The notes under the pieces are model-generated. The model was given only the letters and a program-made list of their open reading frames with translations. It did not search any database and was not told where the DNA came from. Below, in pieces: positions 44,954 to 53,138 of a stretch of DNA of 64,000 bases (position 1 is its first letter; each line of letters starts with the position of its first letter). The position numbers and the translations under genes were made by a program. Origin of the DNA: Mariprofundus sp. NF (lineage in GTDB: Bacteria; Pseudomonadota; Zetaproteobacteria; Mariprofundales; Mariprofundaceae); the NCBI RefSeq assembly GCF_013387455.1, contig NZ_VWNC01000004.1:1-64000 (forward strand). Direction: 5' to 3'.

Positions 44954-45844
44954 ATGAGGGCACCTGACTTTCTTGCCTCCCATGCATCGCATGTGGAAAA
45001 GGCACTTATCGACACACTCAATAGCCGCTCATCGGTGGTGGCTGAGCAACTGATTCAAGCGATGCGCTACTCCCTGCTTGCCGGTGGCAAACGGGTGCGC
45101 CCTGCACTGGTGGTGGAGTGTTTCCTGGCCAGTGGCGGCAAAAACATTGCTGAAACCATGCCTGCAGCGATGGCCATTGAGTGCATCCACACCTATTCAC
45201 TGATTCACGATGATCTGCCCTGCATGGATGATGATGACCTGCGCCGTGGCAATCCGACCTGCCACAAGAAGTTTGATGAGGCGACGGCTGTACTGGCTGC
45301 TGATGCACTGCAGGCGCTGGCCTTTGAGCTGCTTGCCGCGTCCGACATACCTGCCGAACTGCGCTGCGAACTGATCCGCAGCCTGGCTGTTGCAGCCGGA
45401 TGTCAGGGCATGGTTGGCGGCCAGATGCTCGATATTCAGAGTGAGAGTAGTAGCTCGGATATCGATATTCTCGCCGTGGAGCGTATCCATCTGCACAAAA
45501 CCGGGGCACTGCTGCGCTGGTGCTGTGAAGCCGGTGCACTGCTGGCCGGAGCCAGCCAGAAGCAGTTTGATGCCTGCTCCCGTTATGGCAAAGCAGTCGG
45601 CCTGCTGTTTCAGATCGCTGATGATATCCTCGACGTGACCGCCAGCTCCGATAAACTCGGCAAATCTGCCGGTAAAGATGAAGCCCAGAACAAGGCAACC
45701 TATGTTTCACTGATGGGGCTGAGCCGGGCCAGAGAACTTGCCGATGAGATGCGTGAACTTGCGCTCAATGCCTGCGAAGCACTGGATGACAACGCCCCGC
45801 AACTCAAGGCACTGGCCAACTATATTCTGGAGCGTGAGAGCTGA
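44954..45844 (+). CDS. ispA: Farnesyl/geranyl diphosphate synthase
   Basis: 296 residues, all-helical isoprenoid synthase. First Asp-rich motif HDDLPCMDDDDLRRG, second DDILDVT, plus LAGGKRVRPAL and GGQMLDI are seen. Makes farnesyl diphosphate for quinones and undecaprenyl carriers. TGATG overlap with dxs. Confidence 0.95.
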   Translation: MRAPDFLASHASHVEKALIDTLNSRSSVVAEQLIQAMRYSLLAGGKRVRPALVVECFLASGGKNIAETMPAAMAIECIHTYSLIHDDLPCMDDDDLRRGNPTCHKKFDEATAVLAADALQALAFELLAASDIPAELRCELIRSLAVAAGCQGMVGGQMLDIQSESSSSDIDILAVERIHLHKTGALLRWCCEAGALLAGASQKQFDACSRYGKAVGLLFQIADDILDVTASSDKLGKSAGKDEAQNKATYVSLMGLSRARELADEMRELALNACEALDDNAPQLKALANYILERES

Positions 45845-47697
45845 TGTTTGAGCTACTGAATCGAATCAAAGGCACAGCCGATCTGAAAGCGCTCTATCCC
45901 GAGCAGCTGCCACAGCTGGCCGATGAGATGCGCAACTATCTGATTGAGACGCTGGCACCGATTGGTGGCCACCTTGGCGCAGGCCTTGGCGTGGTTGAAC
46001 TCACCATTGCGCTGCACTATCTCTATGACTCACCGCGCGACAAAATCGTCTGGGATGTCGGGCATCAGGCCTATCCGCATAAGATTCTTACCGGACGATT
46101 GGCCCAGATGCCAACGATTCGCCAGTACGGCGGCCTCTGCGGCTTCACCAAACGCAGCGAATCCGATCATGATCCGTTTGGTGCAGGTCACGCCTCCACC
46201 TCAATCTCAGCAGCTTATGGCATCGCCGCAGGCCGTGATCTGAGCCATGATACCTATCAGGTTGTTGCTGTTATCGGCGATGGTGCCCTGACCGGCGGTA
46301 TGGCCTTTGAAGCACTTAATCATGCCGGTGCCCACAAAAACCGCCTGCTGGTGATTCTTAACGATAACGAGATGTCGATTGCCCCCAACGTCGGTGCGAT
46401 GTCCTCCTACCTCGCCCGCATCATTACCGGCAAGCCATACACACAGGCCAAGGACACCGCCAAACGTATCCTCGGCAAACTGCCGGGTGCACTGGATGCA
46501 GCCAAACGGGTTGAAGAGCATGTTAAAGGCATGATCACACCGGGCACACTGTTTGAGGAGATGGGTTTCCGTTATATCGGCCCGATTGATGGCCACGATT
46601 TCGATCATCTGCTACCAACACTGGGTAACTGCAAAGATCTGGATGGTCCGATCCTGCTGCATGTGGTGACTAAAAAGGGACTCGGTTTCTCACCTGCAGA
46701 AGAGGACCCTGAAACCTGGCACGGCCTTGGCCCCTACAATGTTGAAACCGGCATTCCGCATAAGAGCAATGGCACACCGCCGACCTACACGCAGATCTTT
46801 GCTGATACGCTGGCTGATATGGCCGATCACGATGAACGCATTGTGGCGATTACGGCAGCCATGCCTGCCGGCACCGGTATCAACCGCTTTGCCGACCGCC
46901 ATCCCGAACGCTGTTTTGATGTTGGTATTGCGGAGCAGCATGCCGTCACCTTTGCCGGTGGTCTGGCCGTTGCGGGCAAACGCCCCTATGTGGCGATCTA
47001 CTCCACCTTCCTGCAGCGCGCTTATGATCAGATTATTCACGATATCTGCATCCAGAATCTGCCGGTGACATTCTGTCTGGATCGGGCCGGTATCGTCGGT
47101 GCTGATGGTGCAACCCATACCGGCATGTTTGATATCGCCTTTATGCGCAACCTGCCGAATATGACTGTGATGGCGCCCAAGGATGAGGCTGAGCTTAAGG
47201 ATATGCTGCTGACCGCCAACAGCATCAACGGGCCTGTCTGCATTCGCTATCCGCGTGGCAATGGTTACGGCGTTGATATCAGTCAACCCGCCATTCTTCC
47301 GGTCGGCAAGGCCGAGGTGCTGGAAGATGGTGGCGATGGCCTGGTGATTGCCGTCGGCAGCCGTGTTCGCGATGCGCTGTCAGCAGTGGAAACACTTCGC
47401 CGTGAAGACAGGCGGGCGATGACGCTGCTCAATCTGCGTTTCATCAAACCGCTGGATGTCGAGTCGATTCTGCTGCACCTGAAAGCGAGCAAACCTCTGG
47501 TGATTATTGAAGAGGGCGTCGCACAGGGCGGCATTGGTCAGGAGATTGCAGCCCTTGCTCTAAATTCGGGCTGGAGTGGCCCCTTTGCCCATATTGCCAT
47601 GCCTGACCATTTCCCGGCTCACGGCACACAGGCAGAGATTCTGCGTGATTTGGGACTTGATGCAGAGGGCATTCTCAAGCAACTGCGCAACCACTAA
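45844..47697 (+). CDS. dxs: 1-deoxy-D-xylulose-5-phosphate synthase
   Basis: 617 residues, thiamine-diphosphate enzyme that joins pyruvate and glyceraldehyde 3-phosphate in the MEP isoprenoid pathway. TPP motif GDGALTGGMAFEALNHAG...NDNEMS in the N-terminal third, central PAGTGINRFADRHPERCFDVGIAEQHA and C-terminal transketolase domain. Coupled to ispA, with the next gene starting within a few bases of its stop. Confidence 0.97.
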   Translation: MFELLNRIKGTADLKALYPEQLPQLADEMRNYLIETLAPIGGHLGAGLGVVELTIALHYLYDSPRDKIVWDVGHQAYPHKILTGRLAQMPTIRQYGGLCGFTKRSESDHDPFGAGHASTSISAAYGIAAGRDLSHDTYQVVAVIGDGALTGGMAFEALNHAGAHKNRLLVILNDNEMSIAPNVGAMSSYLARIITGKPYTQAKDTAKRILGKLPGALDAAKRVEEHVKGMITPGTLFEEMGFRYIGPIDGHDFDHLLPTLGNCKDLDGPILLHVVTKKGLGFSPAEEDPETWHGLGPYNVETGIPHKSNGTPPTYTQIFADTLADMADHDERIVAITAAMPAGTGINRFADRHPERCFDVGIAEQHAVTFAGGLAVAGKRPYVAIYSTFLQRAYDQIIHDICIQNLPVTFCLDRAGIVGADGATHTGMFDIAFMRNLPNMTVMAPKDEAELKDMLLTANSINGPVCIRYPRGNGYGVDISQPAILPVGKAEVLEDGGDGLVIAVGSRVRDALSAVETLRREDRRAMTLLNLRFIKPLDVESILLHLKASKPLVIIEEGVAQGGIGQEIAALALNSGWSGPFAHIAMPDHFPAHGTQAEILRDLGLDAEGILKQLRNH

Positions 47698-47701
47698 AAC
47701 T

Positions 47702-48451
47702 TTGGCTGCAAAACCTAAAAAACTCCGACTGAGCCAGATCATCTTTGATAGAGGTCTCTCTGATTCGGTTGATATCGCCTCCCGTCAGATTATGGCCGGT
47801 CTTGTCTACGTGAATGGCCAGAAAGCCGATAAGCCAGGCATGATGTTCCGCGAAGATGCCGAAATCGAAGTGCGTGAAGTGCTCAAATATGTCTCACGCG
47901 GCGGCCTCAAGCTTGAGAAGGCTCTGGAAGTTTTCCCCTTTAGTGCTGAAGGCATTGTAGGCCTTGATGTGGGCGCTTCCACCGGCGGCTTTACCGATGT
48001 GCTGTTGCAGAAGGGTGCGAAAAAAGTTTATGCCGTTGATGTCGGCCACGGGCAGCTACACTACAAACTTCAAAATGATGAACGTGTCATCAACATGGAG
48101 AAAACCCATGTGCGCAAACTCAGCGATGCGCTGATTTCCGAGCCGATTGATGCGCTGGTGATCGACACCTCATTTATCTCCCTGACCCGTGTCCTGCCCT
48201 GCGCATGGCCCTTTGTGAAACCCGGTGGCTGGTGTGTGGCACTGATCAAACCGCAGTTTGAGGTCGATCCCAAACATCTCGATCGTGGCGTTGTGCGTGA
48301 AGATCAGTGGCGTCAGTGGGCCATTGATCGCATAACCGCCATGGTAGAGAGCGAACTCTCCGGTGCCGAGATCATCGGTATTACCGAATCCCCCATCCAT
48401 GGCCCCAAAGGCAATGTCGAATATCTGCTAGGCCTAAACAAAACCGGCTGA
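47702..48451 (+). CDS. tlyA: TlyA-family rRNA 2'-O-methyltransferase (S4 plus FtsJ domains)
   Basis: About 249 residues. N-terminal S4 RNA-binding domain (RLSQIIFDRGLSDSVDIASRQ) and an FtsJ-type methyltransferase: SAM motif GLDVGASTGGFTDVLL, DVGHGQL, and the K-D-K-E type residues. TlyA methylates 16S/23S rRNA; hemolysin is an old label. TTG 47702 is the start that best matches the family N-terminus, but has no clear ribosome binding site; ATG 47660, inside dxs, is an alternative. Its 3' end is duplicated in divergent form at 50486-50593. Confidence 0.88.
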   Translation: MAAKPKKLRLSQIIFDRGLSDSVDIASRQIMAGLVYVNGQKADKPGMMFREDAEIEVREVLKYVSRGGLKLEKALEVFPFSAEGIVGLDVGASTGGFTDVLLQKGAKKVYAVDVGHGQLHYKLQNDERVINMEKTHVRKLSDALISEPIDALVIDTSFISLTRVLPCAWPFVKPGGWCVALIKPQFEVDPKHLDRGVVREDQWRQWAIDRITAMVESELSGAEIIGITESPIHGPKGNVEYLLGLNKTG

Positions 48452-48548
48452 GCTCATAGTCAACCCAATGAAGCGTTGACTCACTCACTGCTTCAGCCCA
48501 TCGCCTTAAATAGACCCCATAGCTTATAAACCTGCATGCTCCAGCAAC

Positions 48549-48650
48549 TCGCCATATATTGCGATTATATTCGTTTAATGAACATATTTCGCCGTAAGTT
48601 GCGAATTGACACCACACCGCCCGTGATATATAAATCGTCATATATTACGA
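48549..48650 (+). promoter_or_regulatory. hipBA promoter with three HipB-type operators
   Basis: Three palindromes of the form TCGY-N8-RCGA: 48549-48564, 48589-48604 (arms extend to TTCGC/GCGAA) and 48635-48650. The promoter TTGACA (48606-48611), 17-base spacer, TATAAA (48629-48634) is enclosed by the second and third sites, so dimeric HipB bound there would block RNA polymerase. Confidence 0.7.
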
Positions 48651-48692
48651 TATATAATGAATTTGGCGGCTTATTCGTCAACGGTGGCGACT

Positions 48693-49043
48693 ATGAGAAT
48701 AACAAAGCAGCTTTCAGATGAAGCGATACTGGCTGAAGTAGGAGCCCGCATTACTCACCACCGTCTCAGGCTGCACCTGACTCAGGCCAAACTGGCCGAA
48801 CTGTCTGGCGTTGGTAAACGCACTCTTGAGCGCGTTGAAGCTGGAGCATCGACACAGATGGTGAGCGTGGTCCGTATTTTTCGAGTACTGGAGCTACTGT
48901 CGAGTCTGGATGCTGCAATCCCGGAGGCTCATGCGGGACCAATGGACCTGCTCAAATTTAAAGGGAAAACTCGCCGCCGTGCATCAGCAAAAAAAGACTC
49001 GGATCAACCGAACGATACCTGGCAATGGGGTGATGAGTCATGA
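48693..49043 (+). CDS. hipB: HipB-type antitoxin
   Basis: 116 residues. Helix-turn-helix (XRE/HipB class) at about 15-70: RITHHRLRLHLTQAKLAEL then SGVGKRTLERVEAG. Basic stretch (KTRRRASAKK) and a tail ending WQWGDES, which in HipB proteins contacts the toxin. ATG 48693 is preceded by GGTGG; an earlier ATG at 48657 is possible. Autorepressor of the three-site operator and neutraliser of HipA. Confidence 0.87.
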   Translation: MRITKQLSDEAILAEVGARITHHRLRLHLTQAKLAELSGVGKRTLERVEAGASTQMVSVVRIFRVLELLSSLDAAIPEAHAGPMDLLKFKGKTRRRASAKKDSDQPNDTWQWGDES

Positions 49044-50338
49044 GTAGCATTGCTGAAGTCAAACTCTGGGGCCGCACCATTGGTGCAGTATCACTAAACG
49101 ATGGTGATGAGATCGCCTCCTTTGAATATGACCCTGGCTTTGCCCGCAGTGGTATAGAAATATCTCCGCTCACCATGCCTCTATCCAACCGAATTTATCA
49201 ATTTCCGGCACTGTCGAGACAGACATTCCACGGCCTGCCGGGCCTGCTGGCTGATTCACTGCCGGATAAATTCGGCAATGCCCTGATAGATGTCTGGCTG
49301 GCTACGCAGGGGCGGGAAGCAACATCGTTCAATGCGGTTGAGCGCCTCTGCTATACAGGCGCAAGAGGCATGGGGGCATTAGAGTTTGCACCGGCTATCG
49401 GGGTGCGAGCTAGCCGCAGCCATCGGGTGGAGCTAGAGAATCTGGTGGCACTTGCTTCAGACATTCTTACGCATCGAAACAATCTGCAAACCTCATTTAC
49501 AGATGAAACAAAGGCATTGACCGATATCCTTCAGGTCGGCACATCGGCGGGCGGAGCACGCGCCAAGGCTGTGATCGCCTGGAATCCGATCTCGAATGAA
49601 GTACGTTCCGGGCAAGTGGCTGCAGATAAGGGCTTTGAATACTGGCTGTTAAAGTTTGATGGCGTGAGCGGAAACAGGGACAAAGAGCTGGACGACCCGC
49701 AAGGCTATGGCGTGATCGAATATGCTTATTATATGATGGCAAAAGCCTGCAACATTGATATCAGCGAGAGCAGACTGTTTGAAGAGAACAGCAGACGCCA
49801 CTTTATGACCAAACGGTTTGACCGCCTGGACGGCGGAGAAAAGCTGCACATGCAATCGCTTGGCGCTCTGGCGCATTTCGACTTCAACATGGCAGGTGCA
49901 TACAGCTATGAACAGGCACTTCAAACGATGCGCAAGCTGAACTTGCCCATGCATATGATTGAAGAGCAGTTCCGCAGAATGGTATTTAATATTGTGGCCC
50001 GAAATCAGGACGATCACGTCAAAAATATAGCCTTTCTGATGAATAAATCCGGCCAATGGCGCCTTTCTCCCGCCTTTGATATCACTTACAGCTACAATCC
50101 GGCAGGCAACTGGACGGCAAAACATCAAATGAGCGTGAACGGAAAAAGAGACGCGTTTACGATGGATGACTTCAAGGCGTGCGCCAAGGTAGCCTCTATG
50201 AAGCGGGGCAGGGCCGAAACCATTGTCAAAGAGGTGCAGGGTATTGTCTCGCAGTGGAAAACCTATGCACATGAGGCAGGCGTACCAGAGCATACTCAAC
50301 AGCAGATTCAGCAAATGCTTCGCCTAAGTCCTTTCTGA
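49040..50338 (+). CDS. hipA: HipA-type serine/threonine kinase toxin
   Basis: 432 residues, full length. N-terminal subdomain, then the Gly-rich loop GTSAGGARAK (167-176; E. coli HipA autophosphorylates in this loop), YWLLKFDG, RHFMTKRFDR, the catalytic loop ARNQDDHVKN (320-329) and the metal-binding FDITYS (346-351). E. coli HipA phosphorylates glutamyl-tRNA synthetase and triggers growth arrest; the target here is unknown. ATG overlaps the hipB stop (ATGA). All catalytic residues look intact. Confidence 0.92.
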   Translation: MSSIAEVKLWGRTIGAVSLNDGDEIASFEYDPGFARSGIEISPLTMPLSNRIYQFPALSRQTFHGLPGLLADSLPDKFGNALIDVWLATQGREATSFNAVERLCYTGARGMGALEFAPAIGVRASRSHRVELENLVALASDILTHRNNLQTSFTDETKALTDILQVGTSAGGARAKAVIAWNPISNEVRSGQVAADKGFEYWLLKFDGVSGNRDKELDDPQGYGVIEYAYYMMAKACNIDISESRLFEENSRRHFMTKRFDRLDGGEKLHMQSLGALAHFDFNMAGAYSYEQALQTMRKLNLPMHMIEEQFRRMVFNIVARNQDDHVKNIAFLMNKSGQWRLSPAFDITYSYNPAGNWTAKHQMSVNGKRDAFTMDDFKACAKVASMKRGRAETIVKEVQGIVSQWKTYAHEAGVPEHTQQQIQQMLRLSPF

Positions 50339-50480
50339 ATCGATTATGAATCAACTTAAAACATCCGTCTTGCTCGGCCACCATCATACCTGACGCGTGC
50401 TGTCGAACGGGGCTAGCCCTTTTAATCGTCACCATCCCGAACACGAGAAACAAGAAGCGCCCCCTCAGTCTTCGCACGCA
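50339..50480. other. Gap between hipA and the tlyA 3' remnant
   Basis: About 140 bases without a recognisable gene. It has short open frames only and one string near the middle (GCTCGGCCACC...) without clear repeats. It links the hipBA cassette to the tlyA remnant. Confidence 0.4.
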
Positions 50481-50485
50481 ATAGA

Positions 50486-50593
50486 ACTGGTGGAGAACAA
50501 GCCATCCGGTGCAGAGATCATCGGCAGCGAAGAGTCCCCGATCCACCGCCCTAAAGGTAATGTCGAATATCTGCTGGGGATCAGGAAAATTTA
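50486..50593 (+). pseudogene. tlyA 3'-end remnant
   Basis: Thirty-five codons, aligning codon for codon without gaps to the end of tlyA. The encoded SGAEIIG, ESPIH and PKGNVEYLLG blocks are identical in the two copies and 25 of 34 residues match, while many third codon positions differ (for example GCC/GCA, CAT/CAC, GGC/GGT). It has its own stop but no start, S4 or SAM-binding region. The synonymous pattern shows both copies evolved as functional coding sequence before one was cut off. Confidence 0.75.
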
Positions 50594-50624
50594 ATACCCT
50601 CTCAACCACCTGTTACCCCGGCCC

Positions 50625-50664
50625 TTGTTGACGGCTCTATGCATTAGCCGTGAACAATTTATTT
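50625..50664 (+). terminator. Rho-independent terminator after the hipBA cassette
   Basis: TTGTT-G-ACGGCT (50625-50636) pairs with AGCCGT-G-AACAA (50646-50657) with one mismatch and a 9-base loop, followed by TTTATTT. It points on the plus strand and would end hipBA transcripts; its tail overlaps the last codons of the convergent thioesterase gene. Confidence 0.65.
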
Positions 50665-51063
50665 CAGGCTGAACCACCACTTGAATGCAGCTGTAGCGAT
50701 TAATGTATCACCACTAAGAATTTGGACTGAAATCATTAGCGTGCCTTGGCCACGCCGCTGTAACATGCTCAGACACTTCTCCACCGCCATCTGATCAACA
50801 TCAACCACGGCATGACAATCCTCTGCAGCCGGGCGTTTGTATTTAATATTTCCCTCACGAGCCAGTGCCAATGCATCGGGATAATGCGCCATAAGATGCT
50901 CGATGATCCAATCACCGGTTGCTGCTTCTGCCAGACCGTAGAGTGCTGCAGCATGAAGGGAGCCGACATGATTGAGCAGGCGATCATGTTTCGTCAGGCC
51001 AACATTCTCTCCCCTCTTATCAATACCGATAAATCTGTTGAACGGAAGGTCAGTGATTTTCAA
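50659..51063 (-). CDS. Hotdog-fold DUF4442-like thioesterase
   Basis: 134 residues. LPFNRFIGIDKRGENVGLTKHDRLLNHVGSLHAAAL with the Asn-His pair then GLAEAATGDWI resembles DUF4442/PaaI-type thioesterases, a relative of the protein at 8171. The start is probably TTG 51063, six bases from AGGAG; a TTG six bases upstream is too close to that site. Last gene of the galU-tsaB-phosphatase run. Confidence 0.65.
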   Translation of the reverse strand: MKITDLPFNRFIGIDKRGENVGLTKHDRLLNHVGSLHAAALYGLAEAATGDWIIEHLMAHYPDALALAREGNIKYKRPAAEDCHAVVDVDQMAVEKCLSMLQRRGQGTLMISVQILSGDTLIATAAFKWWFSLK

Positions 51064-51104
51064 CGGCAACTCCTATCGCCTCTCAGCCAAGAAAAAAGCG
51101 GCAA

Positions 51105-51584
51105 TTAGCGTTGAGACTCCAGATGATCCAGTAGCTTCTCGGCATTGGCTACCAGCATCTGATAGGCATCTTCAAAACCGTGCGCACCACCGTAGTAGGG
51201 ATCAGGCACATCAGGGGCGTTGCCAGTCTCAACTTCAAACTGGCGCATCATCAGAATGCGTGATTCGGGTACTCCCATGCGCAACAGGTTGGCTCTGTTG
51301 TCACCATCCATGGCGACCAACCAGTCCCATTGCTGGCAATTTCGGGCAGTAACCTGCTGGGCGCGATGGCGACTTAAGTCTAATCCCTTCTCTTCTGCCT
51401 TGGCTGCAGAGCGTGGATCCGCAGGGCCACCAACATGCCAGTCACCGGTGCCGGCAGACTCGAAATGGTAGTGATCTAATCCCCGCTGCGCTGCTACACC
51501 CCGCACAACAACTTCAGCTAAGGGTGAGCGACAGATATTGCCCAGACAGACAAACAGGATTTTCTCTTTTTTGCTTTCAGCCAT
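51105..51584 (-). CDS. Low-molecular-weight protein-tyrosine phosphatase
   Basis: 159 residues. The P-loop VCLGNICRSPLAE near the N-terminus (CX5R with Ser) and the general-acid DPYYGG are typical. In bacteria these enzymes often oppose tyrosine kinases in exopolysaccharide control; galU upstream fits, but no kinase is present. Overlaps tsaB by 8 bases. Confidence 0.93.
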   Translation of the reverse strand: MAESKKEKILFVCLGNICRSPLAEVVVRGVAAQRGLDHYHFESAGTGDWHVGGPADPRSAAKAEEKGLDLSRHRAQQVTARNCQQWDWLVAMDGDNRANLLRMGVPESRILMMRQFEVETGNAPDVPDPYYGGAHGFEDAYQMLVANAEKLLDHLESQR

Positions 51585-52233
51585 GAAGATTCTTCTCCGC
51601 CTGTGATCGTTGCAGGTAAACCGGTGCAGGGTATCGGGGCAACAGGGCTATAGAGTCCAAAATATCAAGCTCTGCCAAGGTTGTCGTTAGCAGCGCCTGC
51701 GAACGGCTGATGGTCAGGGGTTGTTCAGACCAGCCAGCCAGTGCAACCGGTGGCTCGTTATGGCAGATAAAGCTGCCAGGCTGCATCTCCAGCACCTCGT
51801 GCCATGTTAAACATCTGTCTTCACATCTCGGCAAACCATTCTGGTAGCAGCCGACAAAGACCTCTCCGGCCCGGGCATCTTCCAACACCCAGATCGCTTC
51901 ACTGCTATCACATTGACGTGCTGTAATGGCCAGTGATGATAGGTGTAACATCGGCAGATTCAGGCCGCTGTTGATGCCTGCCAGCGTTGCCGCTGCGATG
52001 CGCAGCCCGGTAAAGGCGCCGGGGCCTGCGCCCAGGGCCAGCAGATCAAGCTGCTTCCAGGTCAACCCCGCCTGCTCCAGCAGCTCAGCAAGTAGCGGCA
52101 CAATGCTGGTCGAACGGGTTTTACCCTGCTCAGGTGTTGCCGCAGTCAGGAAACCACCATCTGCAGTATGCATGCATGCCGATATTTCACCGAATGCAGT
52201 ATCCAGTGCCAGAATATGTAGATCAGATTTCAC
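51577..52233 (-). CDS. tsaB: tRNA threonylcarbamoyladenosine biosynthesis protein TsaB
   Basis: 218 residues, degenerate ASKHA-fold partner of TsaD in t6A formation at position 37 of ANN-decoding tRNAs. N-terminal ILALDTAFGEISACM and the conserved LALGAGPGAFTGLRIA identify it. TsaC, the enzyme for the first step, is encoded 4.5 kb upstream on the same strand. Four-base ATGA overlap with galU. Confidence 0.93.
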   Translation of the reverse strand: MKSDLHILALDTAFGEISACMHTADGGFLTAATPEQGKTRSTSIVPLLAELLEQAGLTWKQLDLLALGAGPGAFTGLRIAAATLAGINSGLNLPMLHLSSLAITARQCDSSEAIWVLEDARAGEVFVGCYQNGLPRCEDRCLTWHEVLEMQPGSFICHNEPPVALAGWSEQPLTISRSQALLTTTLAELDILDSIALLPRYPAPVYLQRSQAEKNLHG

Positions 52234-53093
52234 AGATGCTCTTTCAGCGCCAGCCGCAGTGATTCACCATACTCCGGGTGCTGAAGGCCGAGCACAGAGT
52301 TAGCCAAAAGGAACCCTTCAGGATTACCGGCATCAAAACGCTGTCCTTCAAGCAGCACACCGTAGACCGGCTCCTCTCTGGCGAGAGCCGCAATGGCATC
52401 GGTCAACTGGATCTCACCACCCTTGCCCGGCACCACCTCTTTCAACAGCCCCATCAAGCGTGGAGTAAAGATGTAACGGCCGGTAATTGCCATGCGGGAA
52501 GGAGCCTCATCTACCGAAGGCTTTTCAACCATATCAGTCAGGCGCAGCAAGCCGCTCTCTTCAGCGTGATAATCTACAATACCATATTTGGAAACTTCAC
52601 TGGCCTGCACCTGTATCAAGCCGATCACCGAACAGCCGGTCTGCTCATGCACCTCGCGCAACTGCTGCATGGCCGGTTTTTCACTGATAATCAACTCATC
52701 GGCAAGGGAGACACCGAACGGCTCATCGCCCACCCAGTGATCTGCACAGAGCACGGCGTGACCAAGGCCCAGCGCCTCTTTCTGGCGCAGGTAGATCACC
52801 TCTGCCATGCGCGCCACACGTGACACCTCTTTATAGAGGGCACTTTTACCGGCTTTTTTCAGATTGGCTTCAAGCTCGGCTGAGATATCGAAATGATCCT
52901 CAATGGCGCGTTTGCCACGACCGGTAATCATGATGATCTGGCCCATACCTGCAGCCAGCGCCTCTTCCACGCCATACTGAATCAGCGGTTTATCAACAAT
53001 GGTGAGCATCTCTTTCGGACTGGCCTTGGTGGCCGGGAGAAAGCGGGTGCCCATGCCAGCGGCCGGAAAGATAATTTTACGTAGTGGTTTCAT
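52230..53093 (-). CDS. galU: UTP-glucose-1-phosphate uridylyltransferase
   Basis: 287 residues. Nucleotide-binding PAAGMGTRFLPATKASPKEM at the start, GTGRGKRAIEDHFD-like region and MVEKPSVDEAPSRMAITGRYI. Makes UDP-glucose for envelope polysaccharides. Followed by tsaB and a tyrosine phosphatase in an overlapping run. Confidence 0.96.
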   Translation of the reverse strand: MKPLRKIIFPAAGMGTRFLPATKASPKEMLTIVDKPLIQYGVEEALAAGMGQIIMITGRGKRAIEDHFDISAELEANLKKAGKSALYKEVSRVARMAEVIYLRQKEALGLGHAVLCADHWVGDEPFGVSLADELIISEKPAMQQLREVHEQTGCSVIGLIQVQASEVSKYGIVDYHAEESGLLRLTDMVEKPSVDEAPSRMAITGRYIFTPRLMGLLKEVVPGKGGEIQLTDAIAALAREEPVYGVLLEGQRFDAGNPEGFLLANSVLGLQHPEYGESLRLALKEHL

Positions 53094-53138
53094 GATCGCC
53101 CCCTCTCAATGCGACCGACTATACACCAAGATTGCCGA

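Noticed and set aside
46690-47286. 198-codon minus-strand open frame inside dxs
   Set aside because: Antisense to the conserved Dxs active-site region; composition is explained by dxs codon use.
48452-48510. AGTCAA/TTGACT inverted repeat after tlyA as a terminator
   Set aside because: Arms are only six bases with a 12-base loop and no T-run follows.
49649-50314. 221-codon minus-strand open frame inside hipA
   Set aside because: Antisense to the intact HipA kinase motifs, no start context and no homology seen.
50226-50609. 127-codon minus-strand open frame spanning hipA's end and the tlyA remnant
   Set aside because: The plus strand here carries recognisable hipA and tlyA codons, so the minus-strand frame is incidental.
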